Shown one piece after another: positions 42,552 through 52,179 of a DNA stretch of 54,763 bases; positions within the stretch are counted from its first letter, which is position 1; each line of letters opens with the position of its first letter. Source of the stretch: Pararhizobium antarcticum. GTDB taxonomy: Bacteria; Pseudomonadota; Alphaproteobacteria; Rhizobiales; Rhizobiaceae. A program made the position numbers and the translations under genes. The notes under the pieces were generated by a model. That model saw only the letters and a list, made by a program, of their open reading frames with translations, made no database searches and was not told the origin of the DNA. The stretch spans positions 1 through 54,763 of the forward strand of contig NZ_LSRP01000088.1 in assembly GCF_001885585.1 (NCBI RefSeq), read 5' to 3'.

Positions 42552-43430
42552 TCAGGCCGCCTTGCTTTCGCCACCGCCGCCCGGATTCATCATTTCCTGC
42601 TCGACGGCGTCGATCGACGGACGTTCGTAGGCGGAAATCGTCTTGCGGCCGTATTCGAGCGCAACCTGGGGGACCGAGCCGTTCATGTAGGCGAGCAGCG
42701 TCTGCTTGACGATGATGTAGAGACGCCCCTGCTTGTCGCGCACCGTCTTGATGTTGGCAATGATCGGGCTGACGATGCAGTAGGACAGGAAGATGCCGAG
42801 CATGGTGCCGACAAGGGCGGCGGCGATCTTGCCGCCGAGCACTTCCGGCGGCTCGCTGATCGCGCCCATGGCCTTGATGACGCCGAGAACGGCGGCGACG
42901 ATGCCGATGGCCGGGAAAGCGTCGCCCATGGTGACAAGCGCGTTGTAGCCCTTCATCTTGTCATGGGTGATCGTGTTGATTTCCTCGTCCATCAGCGCTT
43001 CGATCTCGTGGCTGCGGGCATTGCCGATAATGATCAGGCGGACATAGTCGCAGATGAAGGAGGTCAATTCCTTGTTCTTCAGAACCGTCGGGGCCGACTG
43101 GAAAATCGTGGATTCATCCGGATTGTCGATATGGCTTTCAATCTCGTTGCGCGACTTCGTGCGCAGGTCCCGCATCAGGCTGTAGAGAACGCCGAGCGTA
43201 TCAAGATAATGGCGTTCTTTCGGAACCTTGTTGGTGAACGCTTCGCCGAGGGATTTGCCGGTGTCCTTGATGACCTTCATCGAATTGGCCATAATGAAGC
43301 CGCCGATCCCGGCCCCGCCAATGATTACAAGCTCGAAGGGCTGGTTCAGCACTTCCATATGGCCGCCCATGGCGATGTAACCGCCGATGATGCAGCCGAA
43401 TGTCAGGATAAGGCCGATGATGATGTTCAT
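42552..43430 (-). CDS. motA: Flagellar stator protein MotA
   Basis: 292-residue proton-channel subunit with four membrane helices: 2-20 and 33-51 at the N-terminus, and two near 170-220 ([24 protein letters not shown]). The large cytoplasmic loop interacts with FliG. The start ATG 43430 ([17 protein letters not shown]) follows GGCGGAC; the longer open frame is upstream leader. Length equals the S. meliloti protein. It is divergent from the DUF1217 gene, sharing a 184-base control region. The partner MotB is not in the window. Confidence 0.95.
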   Translation of the reverse strand: MNIIIGLILTFGCIIGGYIAMGGHMEVLNQPFELVIIGGAGIGGFIMANSMKVIKDTGKSLGEAFTNKVPKERHYLDTLGVLYSLMRDLRTKSRNEIESHIDNPDESTIFQSAPTVLKNKELTSFICDYVRLIIIGNARSHEIEALMDEEINTITHDKMKGYNALVTMGDAFPAIGIVAAVLGVIKAMGAISEPPEVLGGKIAAALVGTMLGIFLSYCIVSPIIANIKTVRDKQGRLYIIVKQTLLAYMNGSVPQVALEYGRKTISAYERPSIDAVEQEMMNPGGGGESKAA

Positions 43431-43614
43431 GTTTTTGTCCGCCAAGATCGCAATTTTCACGGCAACAGATACGGTTTCAGCCTTGCGTGAGGCTGGCCCA
43501 TGACCCCTTTCCATCATCTTGCGGAACAGGCTCGCGCAAGCAAGGCAAGGCAGTTTCCCTACAACGGGCGCGCCATGCGCCGTCTTTGAAATTGGATCAA
43601 CGGGGGGTTCCGTC
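43431..43614. promoter_or_regulatory. Divergent promoter region motA / DUF1217-flgF
   Basis: 184 bases separating two oppositely directed flagellar units. The left side must hold the promoter of motA-fliM-fliN-fliG and the right side that of the DUF1217-flgF-fliI unit. No sigma-28 or sigma-54 consensus was found; in S. meliloti comparable units depend on the response regulator Rem. Specific sites were not resolved. Confidence 0.45.
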
Positions 43615-44394
43615 GTGACGACGACCTACACCAGCTACAAACTGATAACGGCCGATCTGTCGAAATCGCTGGAGCGTGTGGCAAAGCAGCCCGACGTTGA
43701 GCGCGAGACCGAATATTACCTCTCCAAGATTGGCGACGTGAAATCCATCGACGAGTTTTTCGCCGACAGCCGGCTCTATAACTATGCGATCAAGGCGCAC
43801 GGCCTGGAGGACATGGGCTATGCCAAGGCCTTCATGCGCAAAGTGCTGACCGAAGGCATCGACAACGAGGATGCCTTCGCCAAGAAACTGACCGACAACC
43901 GTTATTCCGAACTGGTCGAATCGCTCAATTTTGCCCGCAACGGTACCGCCGCAACGTCGTTCGACAAGGCGCAGAAGGGCGTGGCCGACAAATATGCCCG
44001 CCAGACGCTGGAGCAGAATGCCGGAGAGGAAAACTCCGGTGTGCGCCTTGCCCTGTATTTCGAACGCATGGCGCCGTCGATCACCAGCGGCTATGGTCTC
44101 CTGGCCGATGAGGCCCTGGCGCAGGTCGTTCGTACCGTGATGCAGCTGCCGGACGAATTTGCCGCCTCCGACATCGACAAACAGGTGGCCACCATCGAAA
44201 AGTCGATCGACATCGCCGATTTCAAAGATCCGGCGAAGCTCGGAAAATTCATGGAGCGGTTCGCAGCCCTCTGGGAACTGAGCAATTCCTCCGATCCCTA
44301 CGATCCGCTTGCAGTCTTCGGATCGTCCAGCGGCTATGGCATCTCGTCTGATCTGTTGCTCTCCATCAACAAACTGAAACTCGGAGGGCTCTGA
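43615..44394 (+). CDS. DUF1217 flagellar-associated protein
   Basis: 259-residue, largely helical protein that I place in the DUF1217 family, which is common in alphaproteobacterial flagellar clusters. Features are the N-terminal [20 protein letters not shown], then [21 protein letters not shown], and the [20 protein letters not shown] segment. No signal peptide is visible. The start GTG 43615 is preceded by GGGGGG at 43602-43607; the frame is open further left, but that is inside the promoter region. flgF begins one base after its stop, so it belongs to the flgF-fliI operon. Its biochemical role is unknown. Confidence 0.8.
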   Translation: MTTTYTSYKLITADLSKSLERVAKQPDVERETEYYLSKIGDVKSIDEFFADSRLYNYAIKAHGLEDMGYAKAFMRKVLTEGIDNEDAFAKKLTDNRYSELVESLNFARNGTAATSFDKAQKGVADKYARQTLEQNAGEENSGVRLALYFERMAPSITSGYGLLADEALAQVVRTVMQLPDEFAASDIDKQVATIEKSIDIADFKDPAKLGKFMERFAALWELSNSSDPYDPLAVFGSSSGYGISSDLLLSINKLKLGGL

Positions 44395-44395
44395 C

Positions 44396-45121
44396 ATGCA
44401 GACCGGTCTCTATGTTGCCGTCTCATCGCAGATGGCGCTCGAAAAACGCATGAACACGCTGGCCGACAATGTCGCCAATTCCAGCACGATCGGCTTCCGT
44501 GCCACCGAGATCAAGTTCAACCAGATGCTGGGCGATACCAAACCAACGAAAGTATCTTTCGTCTCGGAAGGCCAGGAGTTCATCAACACCAACAATGGTG
44601 GTTTGAGGCAGACAGGAAATTCGCTGGACTTCGCCATCAAGGGTGAAGGCTGGTTCCAGATCGAGACCCCGGGCGGCCCTGCGCTGACCCGCGACGGACG
44701 CTTCACGCTGACGGAAAACGGCGACCTGGTTTCGATCAAGGGCTATCCGGTGCTCGATGCCGGTGGCGCTCCTATCCAGCTGAACAACGCGGCTGGCAAC
44801 ATCGAAGTCGGCCAGGATGGCTCGATTCACCAGAATGGCGCGCAAGTCGCAGCCTTTGGTGTCTATGAGGCCAATTTCGACAATGGTTTTGCACGTTATG
44901 ACAACAGCGCGGTGATTCCGACGACCAATCCGGAACCTGTGGTCGATCGTTTCGACATCGGCGTCATGCAGGGTTTCCTGGAGGAATCCAACGTCAATGC
45001 GGTGCAGGAGATGTCGCAGCTGATCATGGTTTCCAGGGCTTTCGAAAACATCACGGCCCTGATGCGCGATAGCGAGGGTACGCTGGACGAAGCGATCAAG
45101 ACCCTCGGCGGCGCCAAGTAA
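44396..45121 (+). CDS. flgF: Flagellar proximal rod protein FlgF
   Basis: 241-residue rod protein with the N-terminal rod motif (LADNVANSSTIGFRATEIKF) and the C-terminal coiled-coil motif (NVNAVQEMSQLIMVSRAFENI) that zip rod subunits together. The middle D1 region has [20 protein letters not shown], shared with FlgG. It is translated directly after the DUF1217 gene and 24 bases before fliI. Export depends on the flagellar type III system, and there is no signal peptide. Confidence 0.93.
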   Translation: MQTGLYVAVSSQMALEKRMNTLADNVANSSTIGFRATEIKFNQMLGDTKPTKVSFVSEGQEFINTNNGGLRQTGNSLDFAIKGEGWFQIETPGGPALTRDGRFTLTENGDLVSIKGYPVLDAGGAPIQLNNAAGNIEVGQDGSIHQNGAQVAAFGVYEANFDNGFARYDNSAVIPTTNPEPVVDRFDIGVMQGFLEESNVNAVQEMSQLIMVSRAFENITALMRDSEGTLDEAIKTLGGAK

Positions 45122-45145
45122 ACCGATATCGGGACAGGAAACGGC

Positions 45146-46549
45146 ATGCAGGGCGAGAAAATCCAGATTCGCAAGACATCGACGTCGCTTGCAGCACTTG
45201 CAGGCCTCGTTGGACGCTACTCCAACCCGGATTTTTCGATTGCACCGGGCGGTCACGTCAAGACGATTTCGGCTGGCCACTACACGGTCGGCGGCCTGTC
45301 GCGGCATGTCCGGCTCGGCGAGTTCGTCGCGCACAGGAGCGCAACCGGCATTCATCTGGGCGAAGTCGTGAAGGTGGAAGAGGAAACCGTGGTCGTCTGC
45401 CCGATCGAGCCGGGCGATCCGATCGGCATCCATGACACGGTGATCCGCAAGGGTGCCTTCCGTGTCGCACCGACCGAAGGCTGGTGCGGGCGAACGATCA
45501 ATGCCCTTGGCGAACCCATCGATGGCCTTGGCGCGCTTCTGCAGGGCGACATCCGCCGGCCGATCTCCAACACGGCGCCGCCGTCCATGACGCGCCAGCG
45601 CGTTCAACATGGTTTCCGCACCGGTGTTCGCGCCATCGACATCTTCTCTCCGCTTTGCCTGGGGCAGCGTCTCGGCATTTTTGCCGGCTCCGGCGTCGGC
45701 AAATCGACCCTTCTTTCGATGCTGGCCCGCGCCGATGCCTTCGATAAGGTCGTGATCGCACTGGTCGGTGAACGTGGCCGCGAAGTGCGCGAATTCATCG
45801 AGGACACGCTTGGCGAGAACCTCTCCAAGTCGGTCGCTGTGGTTGCCACCAGCGATGAAAGCCCGATGCTGCGCAAGATGGCACCGCTGACGGCAATCAC
45901 CATTGCCGAGCACTATCGCGACCAGGGCGACAACGTGCTGCTGATCGTCGACAGCGTGACGCGTTTTGCCCATGCGATCCGCGAAGTGGCGACCGCTTCG
46001 GGCGAGCCGCCCATCGCGCGCGGTTATCCGGCCTCCGTCTTTACCGAACTCCCGCGCCTTCTCGAGCGGGCAGGGCCTGGCGCAGAGGGAACGGGAACGA
46101 TCACGGCAATCATCTCGATCCTCGTCGACGGCGACAATCACAACGATCCGATCGCCGATTCGACCCGCGGCATTCTCGACGGACACATCGTCATGGACCG
46201 CAGCCTGGCAGAAGAGGGGCGCTATCCGCCCGTCAATCCGCTGGCTTCGGTCTCGCGTCTGGCGCGAAAAGCCTGGACGCCGGACCAGGAAAAACTGGTG
46301 TCGCGATTGAAATCGCTGATCCACCGTTTCGAGGAAACCCGTGACCTGCGCCTGATCGGTGGCTACAGGCCGGGCAGCGATCCGGATCTCGACATGGCGA
46401 TCAAGCAGGTGCCGGTGATTTACGAAATTTTGAAGCAGACGCCTGGTGAACGGCCGGCCTTCGATGCCTTCACCGATCTTGCCAACGCGCTGAAGGCTGC
46501 GGCAAGCGTCGGCAACCAGCCCGCAGCCGGCTTGAGACCACGAGCATGA
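45146..46549 (+). CDS. fliI: Flagellar export ATPase FliI
   Basis: 467-residue ATPase that energises the flagellar type III export apparatus, related to the F1 beta subunit. Walker A is GSGVGKST at 181-188, Walker B is DNVLLIVDSVTRFAHA, and the family motif VGERGREVREFIED is present. It begins with ATG 45146 after GGGACAGGAAA and its stop overlaps the next gene (ATGA). The partner regulator FliH is not recognised in the window. Confidence 0.95.
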   Translation: MQGEKIQIRKTSTSLAALAGLVGRYSNPDFSIAPGGHVKTISAGHYTVGGLSRHVRLGEFVAHRSATGIHLGEVVKVEEETVVVCPIEPGDPIGIHDTVIRKGAFRVAPTEGWCGRTINALGEPIDGLGALLQGDIRRPISNTAPPSMTRQRVQHGFRTGVRAIDIFSPLCLGQRLGIFAGSGVGKSTLLSMLARADAFDKVVIALVGERGREVREFIEDTLGENLSKSVAVVATSDESPMLRKMAPLTAITIAEHYRDQGDNVLLIVDSVTRFAHAIREVATASGEPPIARGYPASVFTELPRLLERAGPGAEGTGTITAIISILVDGDNHNDPIADSTRGILDGHIVMDRSLAEEGRYPPVNPLASVSRLARKAWTPDQEKLVSRLKSLIHRFEETRDLRLIGGYRPGSDPDLDMAIKQVPVIYEILKQTPGERPAFDAFTDLANALKAAASVGNQPAAGLRPRA

Positions 46550-47100
46550 GCCTAAACGATCAGGATGCCGATGAAGTCGTTCCGCAGCGCAAGCGCGGCG
46601 AACGCCTGCCCACCATAGACAAGGCGCTGGGAGCAGCCGGCATAGTGCTTGCCGCCATCGCGACCTTCTTCCCTTGGTATGCCTTCCTGCATCAGGACAC
46701 GTTCTCGATGCCCGCCCCCTGGAGCGGCGCAACACGGGACCTTGCCGAAAAGGTTGGGTCCGGGACGGTTGCCTCTCTGTCGTCAGACGGCAAACCCGAG
46801 AGCGATCCCGAGATCAGGACTGCCGTCGACGAACTGTTTACCGCGACGGTTCCGATGTCCGCCGTGGATGACACGTCGGCCAGCGAGAAGGACGGCATCG
46901 ATCAGCCGTTCCCCGGCTCTTCCGGCTTCAAGTTGATGCACGTGGCCAACGGTCGAGCGCTGATCGAGGATGCGAGCGGCATGTATCTCGTGCGTGTCGG
47001 TTCCGTCCTTCCGGACAATAGCCGGCTGGCCACGCTCGAAAAGCGCGAGGGCAGCTGGGTGCTGATCACCACCAACGGCGACGTGTTCGAGACCAACTGA
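46546..47100 (+). CDS. Membrane-anchored hypothetical flagellar-cluster protein
   Basis: 184-residue protein. A basic cytoplasmic N-terminus (QRKRGERLP) is followed by one membrane span at about 27-46 (LGAAGIVLAAIATFFPWYAF) and a periplasmic domain with GRALIEDASGMYLVRVGSVL and GSWVLITTNGDVFE near the C-terminus. Its start overlaps the fliI stop (ATGA). No family is recognised; position between fliI and flgB in a dense flagellar cluster suggests a structural or assembly function. About 190 bases of non-coding DNA follow before flgB. Confidence 0.8.
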   Translation: MSLNDQDADEVVPQRKRGERLPTIDKALGAAGIVLAAIATFFPWYAFLHQDTFSMPAPWSGATRDLAEKVGSGTVASLSSDGKPESDPEIRTAVDELFTATVPMSAVDDTSASEKDGIDQPFPGSSGFKLMHVANGRALIEDASGMYLVRVGSVLPDNSRLATLEKREGSWVLITTNGDVFETN

Positions 47101-47293
47101 TTTTACGGCTGCCGCATCCGGCTGCCGATCAATCCGCCATGATGGCCGAATATCCCGGGCGCTCGCTGCGCGCCGGTGATCCCTGCCATCGCCACGGGTT
47201 CTCCCCTCTGGCGGGCAGGATGTTTTGCATCTGCATCCACGACAAGTCCCACGCAAGATTACGGCCCTAGGGTCGGATCAACAATGGAGTCGC

Positions 47294-47677
47294 ATGATGC
47301 AACCTATTCAGCTTTTTGATCTCGCGTCCCGCCAGGCCCAGTGGCTATCGGTCCGCCAGAACGTCGTCGCCGGCAATATCGCCAATGCCAGCACGCCGCA
47401 TTATGCGGCCAAGGACGTCAAGCCCTTCGCAAGTGTTCTTCAGCAAACAGGCGTTCAGATGGCTGCAACGCAGCCGGGGCATTTCGTCGATGCAGCCGGC
47501 GCCGCGCAGGTGACGGAGGTCGGAATGCTCGACGATGCCCAGATTCAGCAATCCGGCAACAGCGTCGCGCTGGAAAAGGAAATGATGAAGACCGGCCAAA
47601 TCAAGCGTGACTATGAGCTCAATACCGGACTGGTGAAAGCCTTCCACCGGATGATGCTCATGGCGGTACGGAAGTAG
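47294..47677 (+). CDS. flgB: Flagellar proximal rod protein FlgB
   Basis: 127-residue rod protein. The N-terminal motif is [23 protein letters not shown] and the C-terminal helix [20 protein letters not shown]. Two adjacent ATG codons (47294, 47297) follow GGAG at 47286-47289; the open frame upstream is unsupported. It heads the run flgB-flgC-fliE-flgG-flgA-flgI-motE-flgH-fliL-fliP, which is closely spaced and probably one transcript. Confidence 0.93.
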   Translation: MMQPIQLFDLASRQAQWLSVRQNVVAGNIANASTPHYAAKDVKPFASVLQQTGVQMAATQPGHFVDAAGAAQVTEVGMLDDAQIQQSGNSVALEKEMMKTGQIKRDYELNTGLVKAFHRMMLMAVRK

Positions 47678-47682
47678 GAATC

Positions 47683-48102
47683 ATGGATCCCCTCATCTCA
47701 GCTCTCAAAGTTTCAGCCACCGGCCTCGAAGCGGAATCGACGCGCCTGCGCATCGTTTCGGAAAACATCGCCAATGCGCGTTCCAGTGGCGATGCCCCCG
47801 GCGCCGATCCCTATCGCCGCAAGACCGTCAGCTTTGCAGCCGAAGTCGACCGCGCCAGCGGCGCATCGACCGTCGAAGTCAAACGGCTGGGAACGGACGA
47901 CAGCGCCTTCATCACCGAATTCGATCCGGGCAACCCGGCCGCGGACGACAAGGGCATGGTCAAGATGCCCAATGTCAACGTGCTCATTGAAATGGCCGAC
48001 ATGCGGGAAGCCAATCGCTCCTACGAGGCCAATCTCCAGACGATCAAGCAGGCACGTGACCTGATCTCGGCAACCATCGACCTCTTGAGGGCTTCGCAGT
48101 AA
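47683..48102 (+). CDS. flgC: Flagellar proximal rod protein FlgC
   Basis: 139-residue rod protein with the family N-terminus ([25 protein letters not shown]) and C-terminus ([20 protein letters not shown]). It starts five bases after flgB, and its stop overlaps the fliE start (TAATG). It is exported by the flagellar apparatus without a signal peptide and forms the proximal rod with FlgB and FlgF. Confidence 0.95.
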   Translation: MDPLISALKVSATGLEAESTRLRIVSENIANARSSGDAPGADPYRRKTVSFAAEVDRASGASTVEVKRLGTDDSAFITEFDPGNPAADDKGMVKMPNVNVLIEMADMREANRSYEANLQTIKQARDLISATIDLLRASQ

Positions 48103-48446
48103 TGATAAACGCAATCCAGAACATCGGCGGTCTTTCCAGCATGCAGGGGCTCGACGCAAGCTCGTCGACCTCGTCCGCTGCATCCACGGCCCAATCCATG
48201 CTCGGCGGCGCTTCGGCAGCCGGCAAGACGCAGAGCTTCGCGGACGTCATGGGCAGCATGGCCAGCGACATGGTCGGCAACATGAAGAAGGCCGAAATCT
48301 CCTCCCTGCAGGGCATTCGCGGCGAGGCCAATACTCGCGAGGTCGTCGACGCCGTCATGAACGCCGAGCAGTCGCTGCAGACCGCGATCGCCGTGCGCGA
48401 CAAGGTCGTCAGCGCCTATCTCGAAATCGCACGCATGCCGATTTAA
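48102..48446 (+). CDS. fliE: Flagellar hook-basal body adaptor FliE
   Basis: 114-residue protein joining the MS ring to the rod. The C-terminal part ([20 protein letters not shown], then [17 protein letters not shown]) is the family signature; the N-terminal 50 residues are Ser/Ala/Gly-rich and probably disordered. The start ATG overlaps the flgC stop by one base. Position between flgC and flgG is the usual rhizobial order. Confidence 0.95.
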   Translation: MINAIQNIGGLSSMQGLDASSSTSSAASTAQSMLGGASAAGKTQSFADVMGSMASDMVGNMKKAEISSLQGIRGEANTREVVDAVMNAEQSLQTAIAVRDKVVSAYLEIARMPI

Positions 48447-48458
48447 AGGATCAGATCC

Positions 48459-49247
48459 ATGAAAGCCCTCTCCATTGCCGCGACCGGCATGAATGCTCAG
48501 CAGCTGAACCTCGAGGTGATCGCGAACAACATCGCCAACATCAACACGACGGGCTATAAGCGCGCCCGCGCCGAGTTCTCCGATTTGCTCTATCAGACAG
48601 AGCGGGCCGCGGGCGTTCCCAACCGCGCCAACCAGGCGGTCGTTCCGGAAGGCGCCAGCATCGGCCTCGGCGTCCAGACCTCGGCCGTTCGCAATCTTCA
48701 TCTCCAGGGCAGCCTTGTCAGTACCGGCAACGATCTTGACCTCGCGCTGATCGGGCGCGGCTGGTTCCAGATCGAAACACCGGATGGCGAAACGGCCTAT
48801 ACCCGCGCCGGTGCCTTCAACACCAATGCCGAGGGCCAGCTCGTCACCATTGATGGCTATACCGTCGTTCCGGGCGTCACCGTTCCGCAGAACACGAGCG
48901 AAATCACCATCACGAGTTCGGGGCAGGTCATGGCCCGGGTCGGCAATGACACGATCCCCCAGGAAATCGGCCAGCTGACGCTCGCAAACTTCGTCAACGA
49001 AGCGGGTCTTGAGCCGCAGGGCGACAACCTGTTCAAGCAGACGCCTGCATCCGGCGATCCCGTCATCGGCACGCCGGCGGATCCGGGCTACGCCCAGATC
49101 AAGCAGAAATATCTCGAAGCCTCCAACGTCGATCCCGTCAAGGAAATCACCGATCTGATCTCGGCGCAGCGCGCCTATGAGATGAATTCGAAGATCATCC
49201 AGGCGGCCGACGAAATGGCCTCCACCGTGAGCAAGAACCTCAGATAA
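48459..49247 (+). CDS. flgG: Flagellar distal rod protein FlgG
   Basis: 262-residue distal rod protein. Motifs are [20 protein letters not shown] at the N-terminus, [20 protein letters not shown] in the middle and [19 protein letters not shown] at the C-terminus, followed by the terminal helix ending STVSKNLR. Length is standard. It is 12 bases after fliE, with AAAGGA as ribosome site. It forms the shaft through the P and L rings made from the FlgI and FlgH genes just downstream. Confidence 0.96.
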   Translation: MKALSIAATGMNAQQLNLEVIANNIANINTTGYKRARAEFSDLLYQTERAAGVPNRANQAVVPEGASIGLGVQTSAVRNLHLQGSLVSTGNDLDLALIGRGWFQIETPDGETAYTRAGAFNTNAEGQLVTIDGYTVVPGVTVPQNTSEITITSSGQVMARVGNDTIPQEIGQLTLANFVNEAGLEPQGDNLFKQTPASGDPVIGTPADPGYAQIKQKYLEASNVDPVKEITDLISAQRAYEMNSKIIQAADEMASTVSKNLR

Positions 49248-49264
49248 TAGAAGGAATGGGAAAC

Positions 49265-49780
49265 ATGATGTTTCGCCGGACTGCATCGGCAGCAAAAGCA
49301 AACGAGCCCCGCGGAAGTCTTCTTCTGCGGGCATCGGCCGTTGCGGGTTTTCTGTGCATGAGCCTGATGCCGCAAGGCCAGGCGCAGGCCCAGAACCCCA
49401 TGGCCGTCATTCCCACCCGAACGATCTATCCAGGCGAAGTGATAGAAAGCCATCAGGTGGAAGCGGTCGAGGTGACCAATCCCAATCTGACCGGGGACTA
49501 TGCCTCCGCCATCAATCAGGTGGCGGGGAAGATCACCAGCCGGACACTTCTCGCCGGTCGGGTCATCCTCACCTCGGCGCTTCGCGACCCTTACACCGTT
49601 GAACGCGGCAAGGCCGTGCGCATCGTTTTCAACAATGGCCCGCTGACGATCACGGCTGCCGGTTCGCCGCTTGAAAGTGCTGCGATCGGCGATCTGATCC
49701 GCGTCCGCAACACCGATTCCGGCGTCATCGTCTCGGGAACCGTGATGGCCGACGGTACAATTCATGTGGTGGCAAAATGA
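49265..49780 (+). CDS. flgA: Flagellar P-ring assembly chaperone FlgA
   Basis: 171-residue periplasmic chaperone needed for FlgI ring assembly. A long N-terminal signal segment (LLLRASAVAGFLCMSL) ends around AQAQ. The SAF-like domain follows (RTIYPGEVIESHQVEAV, then GKITSRTLLAGRVI), ending with the typical VSGTVMADGTIHVV. ATG 49265 is preferred because AAGGA at 49251-49255 is nine bases away; ATG 49256 is too close to that site. flgI overlaps its stop. Confidence 0.92.
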   Translation: MMFRRTASAAKANEPRGSLLLRASAVAGFLCMSLMPQGQAQAQNPMAVIPTRTIYPGEVIESHQVEAVEVTNPNLTGDYASAINQVAGKITSRTLLAGRVILTSALRDPYTVERGKAVRIVFNNGPLTITAAGSPLESAAIGDLIRVRNTDSGVIVSGTVMADGTIHVVAK

Positions 49781-50892
49781 CCTTTCCTTTCGGACGCTGG
49801 CTTCTGGCCATGGCAACTGCCCTGTCTCTCGCGACGACGCCCGCTGTCGCGGCATCGCGGATCAAGGACGTGGCATCCGTCCAGTCCGGCCGCGACAACC
49901 AGTTGATCGGCTACGGTCTCGTCGTCGGCCTGCAGGGATCGGGCGACAGCCTGCGCTCCTCGCCGTTCACCGAGCAGTCGCTGCGCGCCATGCTGCAGAA
50001 TCTCGGTATTTCGACACAGGGCAATGACTCGCGCTCCAAGAACATCGCGGCGGTTCTCGTGACGGCAAACCTGCCGCCTTTCGCGAGCCCCGGCAGCCGC
50101 ATCGACGTGACCGTCGGTTCGCTTGGCGACTCCACGTCGCTGCGCGGCGGCACGCTGGTCATGACATCGCTTTCAGGGGCCGACGGACAGATCTATGCCG
50201 TGGCGCAAGGCTCTGTCGTTGTCACGGGCTTCAATGCGCAGGGCGATGCCGCCTCGATCAGCCAGGGCATCACGACGTCCGGTCGCGTCCCGAACGGTGC
50301 GATCATCGAGCGCGAACTTCCCTCGAAGTTCAAGGACGGCTTCAATCTCGTCCTGCAGCTTAGAAACCCCGATTTCTCGACGGCCGTCGGCATGGCGGAA
50401 GCAATCAACCGCTATGCGACGACCCAGTTCGGCGGACGCATTGCCGAGGCGCGGGATTCGCAGTCGGTCGTCGTCGACAAGCCTAAGATGGCCGACCTGG
50501 CGCGGCTGATGGCAGACATCGAAAACCTGGTGATCGAGACGGACGTTCCGGCACGTGTTGTCGTCAACGAGCGCACGGGGACGATCGTCATCGGCCAGGA
50601 TGTCAGGATCTCGGAGGTTGCCGTCAGCTACGGCACGCTGACCGTGCAGGTGACCGAGACGCCGACCGTGATCCAGCCCGAACCCTTCTCGCGCGGCGAA
50701 ACCGCCGTTGAGCCGAACACGACGATCCAGGCATCGGAAGAGGGCGGCACGGTGGCAATCCTCAACGGACCAAACCTGCGATCGCTGGTGGCCGGGCTCA
50801 ACAGCATCGGCGTCAAGCCGGACGGCATCATTTCCATTCTCCAGGGCATCAAGTCGGCCGGAGCCCTCCAGGCGGAGCTCGTACTGCAATGA
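49777..50892 (+). CDS. flgI: Flagellar P-ring protein FlgI
   Basis: 371-residue periplasmic ring protein. The cleaved signal peptide is about 1-24 (WLLAMATALSLATTPAVAA-SR). The family segments are RIKDVASVQSGRDNQLIGYG, VTGFNAQGDAASISQGITTS and GIKSAGALQAELVLQ at the end. Length is normal. The start overlaps the flgA stop and the stop overlaps the motE start (both ATGA). Confidence 0.96.
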   Translation: MTFPFGRWLLAMATALSLATTPAVAASRIKDVASVQSGRDNQLIGYGLVVGLQGSGDSLRSSPFTEQSLRAMLQNLGISTQGNDSRSKNIAAVLVTANLPPFASPGSRIDVTVGSLGDSTSLRGGTLVMTSLSGADGQIYAVAQGSVVVTGFNAQGDAASISQGITTSGRVPNGAIIERELPSKFKDGFNLVLQLRNPDFSTAVGMAEAINRYATTQFGGRIAEARDSQSVVVDKPKMADLARLMADIENLVIETDVPARVVVNERTGTIVIGQDVRISEVAVSYGTLTVQVTETPTVIQPEPFSRGETAVEPNTTIQASEEGGTVAILNGPNLRSLVAGLNSIGVKPDGIISILQGIKSAGALQAELVLQ

Positions 50893-51419
50893 CCAGCATT
50901 TCCATCACCATCACTCCGCCCCGGATGCTCTTCGCCGGCCTGATCGGCGCCATGCTGACCATGCCGGGCGCCTTCGCCCAGGAGGTTGCGGCCCCTGTCG
51001 AAGCCAACAGGACATCCGACGAAATCCAGCAGTTCTGCACCAATATCGCCGATGCAGCACGCGACCAGCGTTATGTCCTGCAGAAGCAGGAGCTGGCCGA
51101 TATCCAGGCCGGCGTCAACGAGCGCATCGGGGTGCTGGAAAAGCGCCGGGCCGAGTATGAAGACTGGCTGAAGCGGCGCGACGATTTCCTCAAGCAGGCA
51201 GAGCTTGGCCTTGTCGATATCTACAAGACGATGAAGGCGGATGCCGCGGCCGGCCAGCTCGAACTGGTCAATCCGGAAATCGCCGCGGCGATCGTCATGA
51301 AGCTGCCACCGCGCCAGTCGAGCCTGATCCTCAGCGAGATGGCGGCCGACAAGGCCGCCATGCTGACCAACATCATCTCGAGCGCCAGCGATCCGAACAC
51401 ATCGAAGGAACCATCATGA
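50889..51419 (+). CDS. motE: MotE-like periplasmic motility chaperone
   Basis: 176-residue exported protein. The signal peptide is about 1-30 (MLFAGLIGAMLTMPGAFA-QE). A long helical coiled-coil region follows (ELADIQAGVNERIGVLEKRR). Then comes an MgtE-N-like segment (NPEIAAAIVMKLPPRQSSLI), the known composition of MotE. In S. meliloti MotE is a periplasmic chaperone that stabilises the motor protein MotC. motC is not in this window, so identity rests on domain pattern and on position between flgI and flgH. Confidence 0.88.
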   Translation: MTSISITITPPRMLFAGLIGAMLTMPGAFAQEVAAPVEANRTSDEIQQFCTNIADAARDQRYVLQKQELADIQAGVNERIGVLEKRRAEYEDWLKRRDDFLKQAELGLVDIYKTMKADAAAGQLELVNPEIAAAIVMKLPPRQSSLILSEMAADKAAMLTNIISSASDPNTSKEPS

Positions 51420-52126
51420 AATATCCTCTTCCGATGCTGATGGTCGTTGGCCTTCTGTCGAGCTGCGAGAGCCAGACCTTCAAGGAGATCGGCCGCGCGC
51501 CCTCCATGAGCCCGATCGGCAGCGGCCTGCAATATGCGCAGACGCCGCAATTGGCGAGCTATCCGAAGCAGGCGCAGCCGACCGCCCATGGCTATTCGCT
51601 GTGGAGCGACCAGCAGGCGGCGCTGTTCAAGGATGCGCGTGCGCTGAATGTCGGCGATATCCTGACGGTCGATATCCGCATCGACGACAAGGCCTCGTTC
51701 GACAACAAGACAGACCGCAAGCGTACCAATGACAGCGGCTTCAACATCGGCGCCAACGGCCAGTCCGAAGTCAGCGATTTCGGCTGGAAGGGTGGTCTCG
51801 ACTACGGTTCCAACACATCGACCAAGGGCGAAGGCACAACGGAACGCTCGGAGAAACTGGTCCTGCTGGTTGCAGCTGTCGTCACGGGGGTTCTCGAAAA
51901 CGGCAATCTCCTGATCAGCGGTTCGCAGGAGGTTCGCGTCAATCACGAAATCCGCATCCTCAACGTCGCCGGTATCGTCCGGCCGCAGGATGTCGATGCG
52001 AAGAACATGATCTCCTATGACAGGATCGCCGAAGCGCGGATATCCTATGGTGGCCGCGGCCGCCTGACGGAAGTGCAGCAGCCGCCGGTCGGGCAGCAGA
52101 TCATGGATATCATCTCGCCGATTTGA
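51416..52126 (+). CDS. flgH: Flagellar L-ring lipoprotein FlgH
   Basis: 236-residue outer-membrane lipoprotein. The lipobox LSSC places the lipidated cysteine at C17 after a short signal peptide. Family segments are SLWSDQQAALFKDARALNVG, ILTVDIRIDDKASFDNKTDR and VLENGNLLISGSQEVRVNHE. The start overlaps the motE stop (ATGA). It completes the ring set with FlgI. A gap of 53 bases leads to fliL. Confidence 0.95.
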   Translation: MKYPLPMLMVVGLLSSCESQTFKEIGRAPSMSPIGSGLQYAQTPQLASYPKQAQPTAHGYSLWSDQQAALFKDARALNVGDILTVDIRIDDKASFDNKTDRKRTNDSGFNIGANGQSEVSDFGWKGGLDYGSNTSTKGEGTTERSEKLVLLVAAVVTGVLENGNLLISGSQEVRVNHEIRILNVAGIVRPQDVDAKNMISYDRIAEARISYGGRGRLTEVQQPPVGQQIMDIISPI

Positions 52127-52179
52127 GCCGCGGCACTGCTGCAGGGTCGGCCGGAGTGTAACAGGTATGGATTGTGATC

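Noticed and set aside
41613-43490. 625-codon plus-strand frame opposite fliM and motA
   Set aside because: Antisense shadow; the minus-strand genes have clear family motifs.
44423-46735. 770-codon minus-strand frame opposite flgF and fliI
   Set aside because: Antisense shadow of two well-supported flagellar genes.
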